Source: Bradyrhizobium sp. CB1650
GTDB taxonomy: Bacteria; Pseudomonadota; Alphaproteobacteria; Rhizobiales; Xanthobacteraceae
Direction: 5' to 3'
Assembly: GCF_029761915.1 (NCBI RefSeq)
Contig: NZ_CP121695.1
Coordinates: 8,895,501 to 8,959,500, forward strand
DNA: 64,000 bases
Below are positions 28,834 through 39,627 of this stretch, piece after piece. The translations under genes were made by a program, and so were the position numbers. Every line of letters starts with the position of its first letter. The first letter of the stretch is position 1. Below the pieces are notes generated by a model. It was not told the origin of the DNA. It saw nothing but the letters and a program-made list of their open reading frames with translations, and did not search any database.

Positions 28834-29607
28834 ATGAAAAACACCCCGTTCGATCTCACCGGCAAGGTCGCAATCGTCACCGGCTCGAGCCGCGGCATCG
28901 GCCGCTCCTCGGCGGAGTTGCTCGCGAAACTCGGCGCCAGGGTCGTGATCTCCTCGCGCAAAGCGGATGCCTGCAAGGAAGTGGCCGACGGCATCAATGC
29001 CGCCGGCGGCGATGCCATCGTCATCCCCTGCAACATCGCCCGCAAGAACGAGGTCGAGGCGCTGATCTCGGGCGCGACAAAGCATTTTGGCAAGATCGAC
29101 ATCCTCGTCTGCAACGCCGCGGTGAACCCCTATTACGGCCCGTTGCTCGATATCACCGACGAAGCCTTCGACAAGATCATGGGCTCGAACGTCAAGAGCA
29201 ACATCTGGCTCTCGGCGCTCGCGATCCCGCAGATGGCCGAGCGCGGAGGCGGCTCCGTCGTCATCATCTCCTCCATCGGCGGCCTGCGCGGCTCGACCGT
29301 GATTGGCGCCTACGGCATCTCCAAGGCCGCCGACTTCGCACTGTGCCGCTCGCTCGCCGGTGAGTGGGGCCCCAAGGGTGTCCGCGTCAACTGCATCGCG
29401 CCGGGCCTCGTGAAAACCGATTTCGCCCGCGCTCTCTGGGAAGACGAAGCCCTCCTCAAGCGCCGCACCGCCACGACGCCGCTCCGCCGCATCGGCGAAC
29501 CCGACGAGATCGCCGGCGCGGTCGCCTACCTCGCCTCCGATGCATCGAGTTTCATGACCGGCCAGACCATCGTCATCGACGGCGGCGTGACCACGGCGGC
29601 GGTGTGA
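28834..29607 (+). CDS. Short-chain dehydrogenase/reductase
   Basis: A 257-residue SDR. Nucleotide-binding TGSSRGIGRSSAE is near residue 17, NAAVNP stands in the NNAG position, and the catalytic set is S in IISSIGG with YGISKAA (Y-x3-K). The C-terminal SSFMTGQTIVIDGG is typical of 3-oxoacyl reductase-like and glucose-dehydrogenase-like SDRs. ATG 28834 was chosen for its fold-proper N-terminus (MKNTPFDLTGKVAIVTG); no strong Shine-Dalgarno is visible. As last gene of the operon it may supply an oxidoreductase for side substrates; its substrate is unknown. Confidence 0.85.
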   Translation: MKNTPFDLTGKVAIVTGSSRGIGRSSAELLAKLGARVVISSRKADACKEVADGINAAGGDAIVIPCNIARKNEVEALISGATKHFGKIDILVCNAAVNPYYGPLLDITDEAFDKIMGSNVKSNIWLSALAIPQMAERGGGSVVIISSIGGLRGSTVIGAYGISKAADFALCRSLAGEWGPKGVRVNCIAPGLVKTDFARALWEDEALLKRRTATTPLRRIGEPDEIAGAVAYLASDASSFMTGQTIVIDGGVTTAAV

Positions 29608-29626
29608 TCGTCCAGAGCGGTCACGA

Positions 29627-30514
29627 TCAGGGAGCGCCGCGCTCGGCCAGGGCCCTGTCGAGCTCGCGCACCACAATCAGGGCAGATCGCTCGTCGAGAT
29701 GAATTCCGTCGGACCAGCGCAAGTTGGTGTGCGGCGGATCAATCGATAGCCAGCGGTCGGGATCCGGGAATGCGTTGTGAACGATTTCCTTGGTGGTCCG
29801 GGCGAAACGCGAGCCATCGATTTCGGTTGAGAAGGGAATTTCGATCAGCAGGGCCCGCGCCCCGCGCTGTTCGATGTCTGCGATGAGTTCCCCGATCAGG
29901 ACGACGTTGTCGCGGGTCGTCAGCGTCGGATCCTCAGCATTCATTTGTTCCAGCGCACGGTCGGCATAAACCGTGTTGTCGAATTCCGCGGGAGGCTGTT
30001 GCAACAATTGCTCCAGCTCGGCACGAACCTGCACGGGATTGGGCGGCGCATGATTCCAGTTCTCATAGGCGGCAACCGCCGTTCGCATCGGACGGAGAAA
30101 CTCGGCGCCCGTATGTCCCTTACCGGAGAACTTCTGGACCAGCGCGCCATCGACGCGGCGCGACAACACGTTCGTCTCGATCAGCACGATCTTCGGCAGG
30201 CGCGGCTGTTTCACGACGATCTCGAGGCCGGTCAGCGGCGAGCCGCCCGCCACTGCAAGATTGCGCACGCGAGGCCGCGTAAAATACTCCTCCTTCAGGC
30301 GCCACGCGACCGAGCTGCCGACCAGTACCACATCAGGCACGGGCTCCTGGATATAACGGTTGAGTGTGATGAGGCTACCGTCGCGCGTCGTCACCGCGGG
30401 CTGTTGCAGGGCTGTGCCGATCCATACCGTCGCAACCCGACATCCTAGCAGCAGCACCGCCGCGACCACCGCGCATCTGACTAGCCATGATAGCGCCGCT
30501 GACAATTGCCGCAT
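29627..30514 (-). CDS. SGNH-like protein partner of MBOAT
   Basis: A 295-residue protein with an N-terminal membrane helix (about 10-35) and an exported domain. The nucleophile block VVLVGSSVAWRL (S68) and the terminal WSDGIHLDERSA block (D269-x-x-H272) match the GDS and DxxH blocks of SGNH hydrolases, in the manner of AlgX/AlgJ- or PatB-like partners of MBOAT enzymes. It starts two bases after the MBOAT stop, so the pair probably transfers acyl groups to an extracytoplasmic polymer. The polymer is not apparent from neighbours. Confidence 0.65.
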   Translation of the reverse strand: MRQLSAALSWLVRCAVVAAVLLLGCRVATVWIGTALQQPAVTTRDGSLITLNRYIQEPVPDVVLVGSSVAWRLKEEYFTRPRVRNLAVAGGSPLTGLEIVVKQPRLPKIVLIETNVLSRRVDGALVQKFSGKGHTGAEFLRPMRTAVAAYENWNHAPPNPVQVRAELEQLLQQPPAEFDNTVYADRALEQMNAEDPTLTTRDNVVLIGELIADIEQRGARALLIEIPFSTEIDGSRFARTTKEIVHNAFPDPDRWLSIDPPHTNLRWSDGIHLDERSALIVVRELDRALAERGAP

Positions 30515-30516
30515 GG

Positions 30517-31875
30517 TCAGAACTGAAAGTAGATGAAGGCCGCGTCGGGGCCCGCCTCAAGATAGGCAAGCGCGGCGAGCGCGCCGTACAGATACGGCTG
30601 CCATCGCCGCCATTTGCCGTCGACGAGCCCACTGATGCCGAGATGTTGGATGATCACCGGAAGGCTGTAGAGCAGCGCGAGATTGTAAAACAGCTTCGTC
30701 GGATTGGGGTTGGTCGTCGGCACGAACATCCCTTGCAGATAGGCGAGCGCATGATCGAAGTTCGGCAGCTTGAAAAAGATCCACAGCATCGTCACACACA
30801 GGAACACGACGCCCATGCGCAATATCCGGATCGTCGGCCCGGCCTCATCGAGCAGCTTGAGGAAAGGCCGCTCGATGACGAGAAAGAGGCCGTGCAGCAT
30901 GCCCCACAACGCGTAGCTCAGGCTTGCGCCGTGCCAGAGCCCACCAAGCGTCATTACGATCATCAGGTTCAGGTAGGTCCTCGCCGGACCGCACCGGTTG
31001 CCGCCAAGCGGAATGTAGAGATAGGTCCTGAGCCAGCTTGACAGCGAGATGTGCCACCGCGTCCAGAACTCGGAGAACGATGTCGAAATGTAAGGCAGAT
31101 TGAAGTTGACCGGCAGGCGATAGCCGAACAAAAGCCCAAGGCCGAGCGCGATCGCCGAATAACCGAAGAAGTCCGCGTAAATCTGGTAGCTGTAGAGGAA
31201 CACCAGGAGCCAGCGATCCTGCGTGCGCAGCGTCTCATAGAGCGGGAAATCCATATAGGACGTCATCTCGTTGAGATTGTTTGCGACGTACAGCTTGAAG
31301 AAATATCCGGCCAGGATCCATTTGGCCGCATCCACGAAGTCGACGTCGGCGATGCATTTGGGCACGATCTGCGGCATGAATTGGCCGGCGCGCGTGATCG
31401 GCCCCGAGACGAGCTGCGGAAAGAAGATGATGTAGAGAAAAACGTCCCTTAGTGGCGGCCGCCGCTTTTCCCGCGTCAGATCGACCAGGAGGCTGATGTT
31501 GTGGAACACGAAGAACGAAATTCCGATCGGCAGCGGCAACCGCAGCATGAAATCGAGTGGCGCAACGCCGGTCGGATGGAGCGCGGCAGCGTCGACGAAT
31601 AGGAACTTGTATTTGAAGAACGCGAGCAGCGCGAGATTGAATGCGATGCCTGCAGGCATCCACACTGCGCGATCATCGAACGCCAGCACAAGGCAGGCAT
31701 AGGTCCCCAACACCGCGACGAGCAGCAGCGGCAACAGCTCTGGCTGACCAAAACCGTAGAAGAAGACGCTCGCCAGCACCAGGAGCTGGACCTGCACGTT
31801 TCGGAACGGCGGCAAATAGTACGCGGCGAACACGACCGCGACGAAGGCGCCGAACTCTGGAGATGTAAACGTCAT
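30517..31875 (-). CDS. MBOAT family O-acyltransferase (AlgI/DltB-like)
   Basis: A 452-residue polytopic acyltransferase. The family signature FWTRWHISLSSWLRTYLYIP (H275 region) and the presumed catalytic His H315 (LGGLWHGASL) are present, as is FPQLVSGPITR. ATG 31875 (MTFTSPEFGAFVAVVF) begins the first membrane helix; the open frame extends upstream to 32454, but that part reads as non-membrane shadow sequence and overlaps the divergent glpK gene. It passes acyl groups across the membrane to the downstream SGNH protein. Confidence 0.87.
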   Translation of the reverse strand: MTFTSPEFGAFVAVVFAAYYLPPFRNVQVQLLVLASVFFYGFGQPELLPLLLVAVLGTYACLVLAFDDRAVWMPAGIAFNLALLAFFKYKFLFVDAAALHPTGVAPLDFMLRLPLPIGISFFVFHNISLLVDLTREKRRPPLRDVFLYIIFFPQLVSGPITRAGQFMPQIVPKCIADVDFVDAAKWILAGYFFKLYVANNLNEMTSYMDFPLYETLRTQDRWLLVFLYSYQIYADFFGYSAIALGLGLLFGYRLPVNFNLPYISTSFSEFWTRWHISLSSWLRTYLYIPLGGNRCGPARTYLNLMIVMTLGGLWHGASLSYALWGMLHGLFLVIERPFLKLLDEAGPTIRILRMGVVFLCVTMLWIFFKLPNFDHALAYLQGMFVPTTNPNPTKLFYNLALLYSLPVIIQHLGISGLVDGKWRRWQPYLYGALAALAYLEAGPDAAFIYFQF

Positions 31876-32065
31876 GCGGCCCCATTTTGCCGCTGGGCTG
31901 TAGCATTTCCGTCGATACGGTCCTAGTGCCGTGACCGGGCTTTCCCATGTCGTCCCGGGTTTCCGCAAGGATGCCTGCAGGGGATATTGACCTTCCCCGT
32001 CCAATCCCCTTTCTTGGGCACAACAAGAACCTCCCGCATCAGGGAAAGCCCAAGGGACAGTTTCC

Positions 32066-33568
32066 ATGTCTTTCGTCCTCGCCATCGACCAGGGCACCAC
32101 TTCCTCGCGCGCGATCGTGTTTCGCGGCGACATCTCCATCGCGGCGACGGCGCAGCAGGAGTTTCCGCAGCACTTTCCGGCCTCGGGCTGGGTCGAGCAT
32201 GAGCCGGAGGACATCTGGACCTCGACCGTGACGGTCTGCCGCGACGCGATCGAGAAGGCAGGGATCACCGCAAAGGACATCGCCGCGATCGGCATCACCA
32301 ACCAGCGCGAGACTACGGTGGTGTGGGACCGCGCCACCGGGCAGGCGGTGCACCGCGCCATCGTCTGGCAGGATCGCCGCACCGCCGACATCTGCGCGAA
32401 ACTGAAGCACGACGGCCGCGAGCCGGTGATCTCGCAAAAGACCGGCCTGATCATCGATCCCTACTTCTCGGGAACGAAGGTCGCCTGGATCCTCGACCAC
32501 GTCCCCGGCGCCCGTGCCCGCGCCGCGCGCGGCGAGCTGATGTTCGGCACCATCGACTGTTATCTCTTGTGGCGCCTCACCGGCGGCAAGGTGCATGCGA
32601 CCGACGCCACCAACGCCTCGCGCACGCTGCTGTTCAACATCCACACCGGCCAGTGGGACGACGAGCTGCTGGAGATCATCGGCGTGCCGCGCTCGATGCT
32701 GCCCGAGGTGAAGGATTCTTCCGCCCACTTCGGCGAGAGCACGCCCGAGCTGTTCGGCGGCGCGATCGAGATTGCCGGCATCGCCGGCGACCAGCAGGCT
32801 GCGACCATCGGGCAGGCCTGCTTCCGCCCGGGCATGATGAAGTCGACCTACGGCACCGGCTGCTTTGCACTGCTCAACACCGGCGGCACGCCGGTGGTCT
32901 CAAAGAACAAGCTGCTCACCACCATCGCCTATCAGCTCGATGGAAAGCGCACCTACGCGCTGGAAGGCTCGATCTTCGTCGCAGGATCAGCAGTGCAATG
33001 GCTGCGCGACGGCCTCGGCATCATCAAGCACGCCGCCGAGACCGGGCCGCTCGCCGATCAATCCGATTCCATGCAGAGCGTCTATCTTGTGCCGGCATTC
33101 GTCGGCATGGGCGCCCCCTACTGGAACCCGCGCGTGCGCGGCGCTCTGTTCGGCCTCACCCGCAACACCGGCCCGGCCGAGCTCGCCCATGCCGCGCTGG
33201 AGAGCGTCTGCTACCAGACCTTCGACCTCTGGGCCGCGATGCGCGCCGACTGGCCGAGCTCGGAGATCGCGAGCGTCGTGCTCCGCGTCGACGGCGGCAT
33301 GACCGCGTCCGACTGGACCATGCAGCGCCTCGCCGATCTCCTCGACGCACCCGTCGATCGCCCCGTGATCCAGGAGACCACGGCACTCGGCGCCGCCTAT
33401 CTCGCCGGTCTTGCCGCCGGCGTTTATCCCGAGCCGACCAAATTCGCCGACAACTGGCGCCTCGAGCACCGCTTCAAGCCGAACATGAGCCAGGCGACGC
33501 GCGAACGGAAGCTCGCCGGCTGGGCGCGCGCGGTGAAGGGCGTGCTGGCGAGCGACGAGGGGGAATGA
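32066..33568 (+). CDS. glpK: Glycerol kinase
   Basis: A 500-residue FGGY-family kinase converting glycerol to glycerol 3-phosphate with ATP. It opens [19 protein letters not shown]. Glycerol-kinase motifs are [63 protein letters not shown] and [14 protein letters not shown]. Length matches the family. No glpD, glpF or glpR is nearby, so the gene stands alone apart from the possibly co-transcribed acylase gene downstream. Confidence 0.95.
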   Translation: MSFVLAIDQGTTSSRAIVFRGDISIAATAQQEFPQHFPASGWVEHEPEDIWTSTVTVCRDAIEKAGITAKDIAAIGITNQRETTVVWDRATGQAVHRAIVWQDRRTADICAKLKHDGREPVISQKTGLIIDPYFSGTKVAWILDHVPGARARAARGELMFGTIDCYLLWRLTGGKVHATDATNASRTLLFNIHTGQWDDELLEIIGVPRSMLPEVKDSSAHFGESTPELFGGAIEIAGIAGDQQAATIGQACFRPGMMKSTYGTGCFALLNTGGTPVVSKNKLLTTIAYQLDGKRTYALEGSIFVAGSAVQWLRDGLGIIKHAAETGPLADQSDSMQSVYLVPAFVGMGAPYWNPRVRGALFGLTRNTGPAELAHAALESVCYQTFDLWAAMRADWPSSEIASVVLRVDGGMTASDWTMQRLADLLDAPVDRPVIQETTALGAAYLAGLAAGVYPEPTKFADNWRLEHRFKPNMSQATRERKLAGWARAVKGVLASDEGE

Positions 33569-33589
33569 CGGGCGCGCCGCGCGCGCCCG
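33569..33589. other. GC-only hairpin directly after the glpK stop
   Basis: CGGGCGCGC and GCGCGCCCG pair perfectly over nine bases with a CGC loop, one base after the TGA. No T-run follows, so it is more likely an mRNA-stabilising or attenuating structure between glpK and the acylase gene than a plain terminator. Confidence 0.55.
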
Positions 33590-33612
33590 ATAACTACAAC
33601 GGAGGAACGACA

Positions 33613-36060
33613 ATGAACACGGATTTCAACCGGGTCGTCTCGAGGCTTTGTGGCGTGGCGGTCTGCGCCGCACTGCTGACTTCAACCGCCATAGCGCGCG
33701 AGAAGGAAAACCCGCTCGAAAGCGCGCGCCAGGTCAAGACTGATGTCGCCGGCCTCAAGGTACCCGCCCAGATCCTGGTCGATGTCTGGGGCATCCCGCA
33801 CATCTATGCCGGCAACGAGCACGACGTGTTCTTCCTGCAAGGCTTCAACGCGGCGCGTGACCGGCTCTGGCAGATCGATCTCTGGCGCAAGCGCGGACTC
33901 GGCCTGCTCGCCAAGGACTTTGGCCTGGCCTATGCCGAGCAGGACAAGGCGCTGCGGCTGTTCCTCTATCGCGGCGACATGAATGCGGAGTGGGCGGCTT
34001 ACGGGCCCAAGGCGAAGACCTATGCCGAGGCGTTCGTTGCCGGCATCAACGCCTATGTGGCCGATGTCCGCGCGGGCAAGCGCCCACTGCCGATCGAGTT
34101 CAGGATCGCCGGCACCATGCCCGAACCGTGGGCTGCGGACGACGTCGTTCGCATTCGGAGCCATGGACTGACGCGCAACGTCGCCTCCGAGGTCAAGCGC
34201 TCGCTGGTTGCCTGCGCCGCCGGCCTCGAGGCAGATCGGTTTCGCGTAAAGCTGGAGCCGACCTGGACGACGAAGGTCCCTGACGGCCTCGATCCCTGTA
34301 GCGTGCCGAAGGCCGTGCTCGCAGCCTATGATCTAGCGACGCGCCCCGTGGCCTTCTCGCAGCCGAAGGATCGTCATGCGGCGCTTGCGCACGATCCCGA
34401 CAAGTACCTCACCGAAGCCGACCAGCAGCGCGACACCATCGGCTCCAATAATTGGGTGATCGCGCCATCGCGCACCGCGACGGGCCGCCCGATCCTCGCC
34501 AACGATCCGCATCGCGAGCACAGCGTGCCGTCGCTGCGCTACATCGTCGGGCTCAACGCGCCAGGCCTGTCCGTGATCGGCGCCGGCGAGCCGGCACTGC
34601 CTGGCATCTCGATTGGCCACAACGGCACCATCGCCTTCGGCCTCACAATCTTCAATGTCGATCAGGAAGACCTCTACGTCTACGAGCTCAATCCGCAGAA
34701 CCCCAACCAGTACCGCTACGGCAACGGCTGGGAGGACATGCGCGTCGTCCACGAGAAGGAGCAGGTCAAAGGCGAGGCCGATCGCGACCTCGAGCTGAAA
34801 TTCACCCGGCACGGTCCCGTCATCTTCGCGGATGAGGCGAACAAGCGCGCTTTCGCCGTGCGCTCGATCTGGTTCGAGCCGGGCACCTCGGCCTATTTCG
34901 GCTCGTCCGATTACATGACCGCGAAGGACTGGAACGGATTCCTCGCCGCGATGCGGCGCTGGGGCGCGCCGTCCGAGAACCAGGTCTATGCCGATACGCG
35001 CGGCAATATCGGCTGGGTAGCCGCCGGCAAGACGCCGCGCCGCGCTAACTATGACGGCCTGATGCCGGTGCCTGGCGACGGCCGCTATGAATGGCAGGGT
35101 TTTCTGTCGCTCGACGACCTACCGAAGGCCTATCAGCCCAAGCGGGGCTTTCTCGCCACCGCCAACCAGATGAACCTGCCGGCCGACTATCCCGTCAGCG
35201 AGCGCAAGGTCGGCTTCGAATGGGCCGACGGCGCGCGCTGGCAACGCATCGTCGAGGTGCTCGGGGCGAACAGCAAGGTGACGCTTGCAGACGCCATGGA
35301 CTTGCAGAACGACGATACCGCGATGCTCGGGAGGCGGCTCGTCAAGCTACTGCAGCCGCTGTCCTCCGACGATGCCAACGTCAAGAAGGGCCTCGAGCTG
35401 CTGAAGCCGTGGGACGCGCGCGACGCTGCCGACAGCGCTGCGGCCGCGGTGTTCGAGGTCTGGATCGCCAATCATCTCGGGCCGGTGCTCCTGAAGACCA
35501 CGGCGCCCAAGGCCGCCGATATGATCGCGCCCGAGGCGTCCAGCATTTCGGCGATCGTCGCCTATCTGGAATCTCCGGATGCCGCGCTCGGCTCCGATCT
35601 GGCTGCCGCGCGCGACCAGGTCCTACGCGACAGCCTTGGCGCTGCGGTCGCCGATGTCGCAGGCAAGCTCGGCCCTGACCCATCCACCTGGCGCTGGGGC
35701 CGGCTGCATGTCGCAAAGTTCGACCACGCGCTGATACCACTTGCCGACAAGGCCACGGCAACGCAATTGTCGGTCGGCCCGCTCGCGTTCGGTGGCGCCG
35801 CCAACGTGCCGCGCGCCGCCACCTATCGCCGCGCCGACTACCAGCTCATCTCCGGCGCCTCGTTCCGCATGGTGCTAGACGTCGGCAATTGGGATGCGAG
35901 CCGCACCATCAACACGCCGGGCCAGTCGGGCGATCCCTTCAGCGGCCATTATCGCGACCTCGCGCCGCTCTGGGCGACCGGACAATATGTGCCGCTGCTC
36001 TACAGCCGCGCCGCGGTCGAAGCGGCGACCGCCGAGGCGATCACACTGACGCCGCGCTAG
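33613..36060 (+). CDS. Penicillin acylase family (Ntn hydrolase, S45) protein
   Basis: An 815-residue exported pre-protein. The signal peptide is MNTDFNRVVSRLCGVAVCAALL...AIA. The alpha-chain part has DVWGIPHIYAGNEHDVFFLQGF and ARDRLWQIDLWR. Autocleavage is expected before S278 in GSNNWVIAPSRT, which becomes the catalytic N-terminal Ser of the beta chain; HNGTIAFGLT and the late NxxQSGDPFSGHYRDL segment are typical. ATG 33613 has GGAGGAACGACA upstream; the same frame is open far upstream but there it is a shadow of glpK. The natural substrate (beta-lactam, acyl-homoserine lactone or other amide) cannot be told. Confidence 0.9.
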   Translation: MNTDFNRVVSRLCGVAVCAALLTSTAIAREKENPLESARQVKTDVAGLKVPAQILVDVWGIPHIYAGNEHDVFFLQGFNAARDRLWQIDLWRKRGLGLLAKDFGLAYAEQDKALRLFLYRGDMNAEWAAYGPKAKTYAEAFVAGINAYVADVRAGKRPLPIEFRIAGTMPEPWAADDVVRIRSHGLTRNVASEVKRSLVACAAGLEADRFRVKLEPTWTTKVPDGLDPCSVPKAVLAAYDLATRPVAFSQPKDRHAALAHDPDKYLTEADQQRDTIGSNNWVIAPSRTATGRPILANDPHREHSVPSLRYIVGLNAPGLSVIGAGEPALPGISIGHNGTIAFGLTIFNVDQEDLYVYELNPQNPNQYRYGNGWEDMRVVHEKEQVKGEADRDLELKFTRHGPVIFADEANKRAFAVRSIWFEPGTSAYFGSSDYMTAKDWNGFLAAMRRWGAPSENQVYADTRGNIGWVAAGKTPRRANYDGLMPVPGDGRYEWQGFLSLDDLPKAYQPKRGFLATANQMNLPADYPVSERKVGFEWADGARWQRIVEVLGANSKVTLADAMDLQNDDTAMLGRRLVKLLQPLSSDDANVKKGLELLKPWDARDAADSAAAAVFEVWIANHLGPVLLKTTAPKAADMIAPEASSISAIVAYLESPDAALGSDLAAARDQVLRDSLGAAVADVAGKLGPDPSTWRWGRLHVAKFDHALIPLADKATATQLSVGPLAFGGAANVPRAATYRRADYQLISGASFRMVLDVGNWDASRTINTPGQSGDPFSGHYRDLAPLWATGQYVPLLYSRAAVEAATAEAITLTPR

Positions 36061-36066
36061 CGGCTA

Positions 36067-36101
36067 TTGAGGCGCGACGCACCGGTCGCCTCGCGCCTCA
36101 A
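36067..36101 (+). terminator. Hairpin after the acylase gene
   Basis: TTGAGGCGCGA (36067-36077) and TCGCGCCTCAA (36091-36101) are perfect inverted copies with a 13-base loop, six bases past the stop. Only a weak T content follows. The remaining gap up to 36283 shows no gene I can support. Confidence 0.55.
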
Positions 36102-36283
36102 TCATTGTACCGCGCGCCGAGGCTGTTCGTCGTGTTGAGCACCGGCAGCGGCCGAAGCGGCCGCGGAGGATCAGGGTTGGATTGACGGTGGTGTCGATCA
36201 GGCCGCCGGTGCGCTGCACGGCCGGCAAAGTGCGAATACGTGCGGCTGCTGCGGCAAGGCCTCGCCTCATCAGGTGCCACCAA

Positions 36284-37231
36284 TCAGGCGTCGAAGTTCA
36301 CTGCCGTGGTGTTGGCGCCGCAGATCAGCACCGCAACCCGCTCCTGAGCTGCGGGACGATAACGACCGGAGAGCAACGCCGCGAATGCGGCGGCGCCGCC
36401 GGGCTCGGCCACCAGGCGCAAGCTCGACCACAGGGACGCCTGAGCCCGCCGGATCGCGTCGTCGCTAACCAGGATGACTCGCTCGACATGCGCCCGCGCG
36501 ATCGGAAACATCAACTGCCCGACGCGGCGCGGCGCCAGACTGTCGGCGGCGATGCCGCCGGCCGGCGCGTCGACCGGCGTGCCCGCCTCGAAGGCGGCAT
36601 GCAGCGTCGGCGACTGCTCCGGCTCAATCGCAACCATGCGCGTCTTGCCGGCGTACCACGCCGCAATGCCGCCGATCAGGCCGCCACCGCCGACGGCAAC
36701 CAGCAGCGTATCGATGTCGGGCGCATCCTGTTCGAGCTCCAGTCCAACGCTGCCCTGGCCGAGCAACGTCTCGGCCTGGTCGTAGGCGTGAATCGCCATT
36801 GCGCCGGTGCGCGCGATGTGCACTTCGCTCGCTGCAAGCGCATCGGCATAGCGGCTGCCCGCGATCACGAGTTCTGCGCCATAACCCCTGATCCGCTCCG
36901 CCTTTGCGGGCGAGGTGATCTCCGGCACGAAAATCGTGGCGGGGACGCCGAGCCGTTGCGCGGCATAGGCGACCGCTGCGCCGTGATTGCCGCCGGAGGC
37001 CGCGACGACGCCGGCCTTCGGCACCTGCCGCAGCAACAGATTCGCAAAGGCGCCGCGCGCCTTGAACGATCCGGAATGCTGCAACATCTCAAGCTTGAAG
37101 GTGATGGGCTGATCCGGCAGGCCAAAATCGGCGAGATTGGCCTTCAGGAGCGGCGTGCGCCGGATATGCGGGCGGATCATGGCTTCGGTCGCCGCAATCC
37201 GCTCGCGCGTGATGTCTGTGGTCGCTGTCAT
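36284..37231 (-). CDS. Threonine dehydratase-like PLP enzyme
   Basis: A 315-residue fold-type II PLP enzyme. The PLP lysine is K57 in SGSFKARGAF. SGGNHGAAVAYAAQRLG and the phosphate-binding AVGGGGLIGGIAAW complete the signature of threonine/serine dehydratases and racemases. There is no C-terminal ACT domain, so it is a catabolic-type or beta-elimination enzyme. ATG 37231 has CAGGG just upstream; earlier in-frame starts at 37243 and 37270 are less supported. It diverges from the arsR gene. Confidence 0.85.
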   Translation of the reverse strand: MTATTDITRERIAATEAMIRPHIRRTPLLKANLADFGLPDQPITFKLEMLQHSGSFKARGAFANLLLRQVPKAGVVAASGGNHGAAVAYAAQRLGVPATIFVPEITSPAKAERIRGYGAELVIAGSRYADALAASEVHIARTGAMAIHAYDQAETLLGQGSVGLELEQDAPDIDTLLVAVGGGGLIGGIAAWYAGKTRMVAIEPEQSPTLHAAFEAGTPVDAPAGGIAADSLAPRRVGQLMFPIARAHVERVILVSDDAIRRAQASLWSSLRLVAEPGGAAAFAALLSGRYRPAAQERVAVLICGANTTAVNFDA

Positions 37232-37278
37232 GATCCCTGCCATGATAGCGCGTCGGAGGGTTGACATCAATTAGGTAA

Positions 37279-37294
37279 TTAGCAAAATGGCTAA
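37279..37294. promoter_or_regulatory. TTAGC-N6-GCTAA inverted repeat abutting the arsR start
   Basis: TTAGC (37279-37283) and GCTAA (37290-37294) end exactly at the arsR ATG; TTGACA occurs at 37261-37266. It would be well placed for ArsR autorepression. Confidence 0.5.
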
Positions 37295-37597
37295 ATGAAG
37301 ATTGCAATCGTGCTGCGGGCGCTGGCCAATGAACGGCGCCTGCAGATACTGGAGTGGCTCCGCGAGCCGCGAAAGCATTTCCGCGACCAGGTCGACGGCG
37401 ACCTGGTCGAGGACGGCGTCTGCGGTCTCCTGATCGCGGAGAAGCTCGGCGTCAGTGCGCCCACGGTGAGCGAGCACATGCGGGTGCTGATGGCCGCGAA
37501 GCTCGTGCGCGCCAAGCGCGTCAAGCAGTGGACGATGTATCGGCGCAACGAGGCGGCGATCATGGCCGCGAAACGTGCTATCGAGGAAAGCGTGTAG
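37295..37597 (+). CDS. ArsR family transcriptional regulator
   Basis: A 100-residue winged-helix protein. It opens MKIAIVLRALANERRLQILEWL, the usual ArsR first helix, with recognition helix SAPTVSEHMRVLMAAKLV and wing KQWTMYRRNEAAI. The metal-site ELCVCDL motif is absent (the corresponding area is DGVCGLLIAEKL), so it is probably not a classical metal sensor. There is no Shine-Dalgarno before ATG 37295. It precedes a GST gene by 11 bases. Confidence 0.85.
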   Translation: MKIAIVLRALANERRLQILEWLREPRKHFRDQVDGDLVEDGVCGLLIAEKLGVSAPTVSEHMRVLMAAKLVRAKRVKQWTMYRRNEAAIMAAKRAIEESV

Positions 37598-37608
37598 AGG
37601 TGCAGCCC

Positions 37609-38241
37609 ATGTTCCTGATCGGCCAATATGATTCCCCCTTTGTCCGCCGCGTCGCGATTGCGCTGAGGCTCTACGGGCTCGCTTTCGAGCACAAGCCGTG
37701 GTCGACCTTCGGCGATGCCGACAAGATTGCGCCCTACAATCCCCTGCGCCGCGTACCGACACTGGTGCTCGACGATGGCGAGGCGCTGATCGAGAGCACG
37801 ATCATCCTCGATTATCTCGACGATCTCGTCGGGCCGGAAAAGGCGATGCTGCCGCGTGCGGGCGCGGAACGGCGGCAGCACCTGCGCATCTGCGCGCTGG
37901 CGACGGGGCTCGGCGACAAGGCGGTCAGCCTGCTCTATGAGCGCGTGCTGCGGAAGGATCAGCAGCTTGCGCTGTGGGTCGAGCGCTGCACGACGCAGAT
38001 CGCCGATGTGCTCGGCGCGCTCGGCGCCGAGCGCGCAAAGGTGGCGACGCCCTATTGGCTGGGAGACCGTATCGGACACGCCGACGTCGCAGTGGCATGC
38101 GTCGTCCGTTTCACCCGCGAAGCCCACCCGGCGCTGTTCGACGCGTCGCGTTATCCGGCGCTGGCGGCGCATGCGGACGCTTGCGAGGCGCTGGCGCCTT
38201 TCAAGGAGATCGTACAGCCGCTCGCCCCGCCGAAGGGGTGA
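37609..38241 (+). CDS. Glutathione S-transferase family protein
   Basis: A 210-residue GST. The N-terminal thioredoxin-like domain opens MFLIGQYDSPFVRRVAIALRL; catalytic Ser/Tyr candidates are Y7 and S9. NPLRRVPTLVLDDGEALIESTIILDYLDD is the glutathione-binding segment with cis-Pro and the E-S pair. The all-helical C-terminal domain follows. AGAGGTG precedes ATG 37609. It is co-transcribed with arsR and convergent with pobA; its substrate is unknown. Confidence 0.87.
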   Translation: MFLIGQYDSPFVRRVAIALRLYGLAFEHKPWSTFGDADKIAPYNPLRRVPTLVLDDGEALIESTIILDYLDDLVGPEKAMLPRAGAERRQHLRICALATGLGDKAVSLLYERVLRKDQQLALWVERCTTQIADVLGALGAERAKVATPYWLGDRIGHADVAVACVVRFTREAHPALFDASRYPALAAHADACEALAPFKEIVQPLAPPKG

Positions 38242-38265
38242 GCGGAAGCTGACTCCCGTGCCGCG

Positions 38266-39516
<1,251 letters not shown>

Positions 39517-39627
39517 GGTTGGGCAAAAGGGAGTGCGCGTCGCCGCAGCGCGACAAATCCAAGCAACAAGTCTGACGCAGACGGACGCTGGCTCCGTCGC
39601 CAGTTCCGGCTTGAACCAGCCAGCGAA

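Noticed and set aside
32323..33612. Upstream extension of the penicillin-acylase frame, adding about 430 residues
   Set aside because: The added part overlaps glpK in another frame and has shadow composition; a signal peptide with a good ribosome-binding site begins at 33613.
36098..36283. Short minus-strand frames in the gap after the acylase gene
   Set aside because: Arg/Pro-rich, no ribosome-binding site and no recognisable domain; possibly remnants, but nothing supports a gene.
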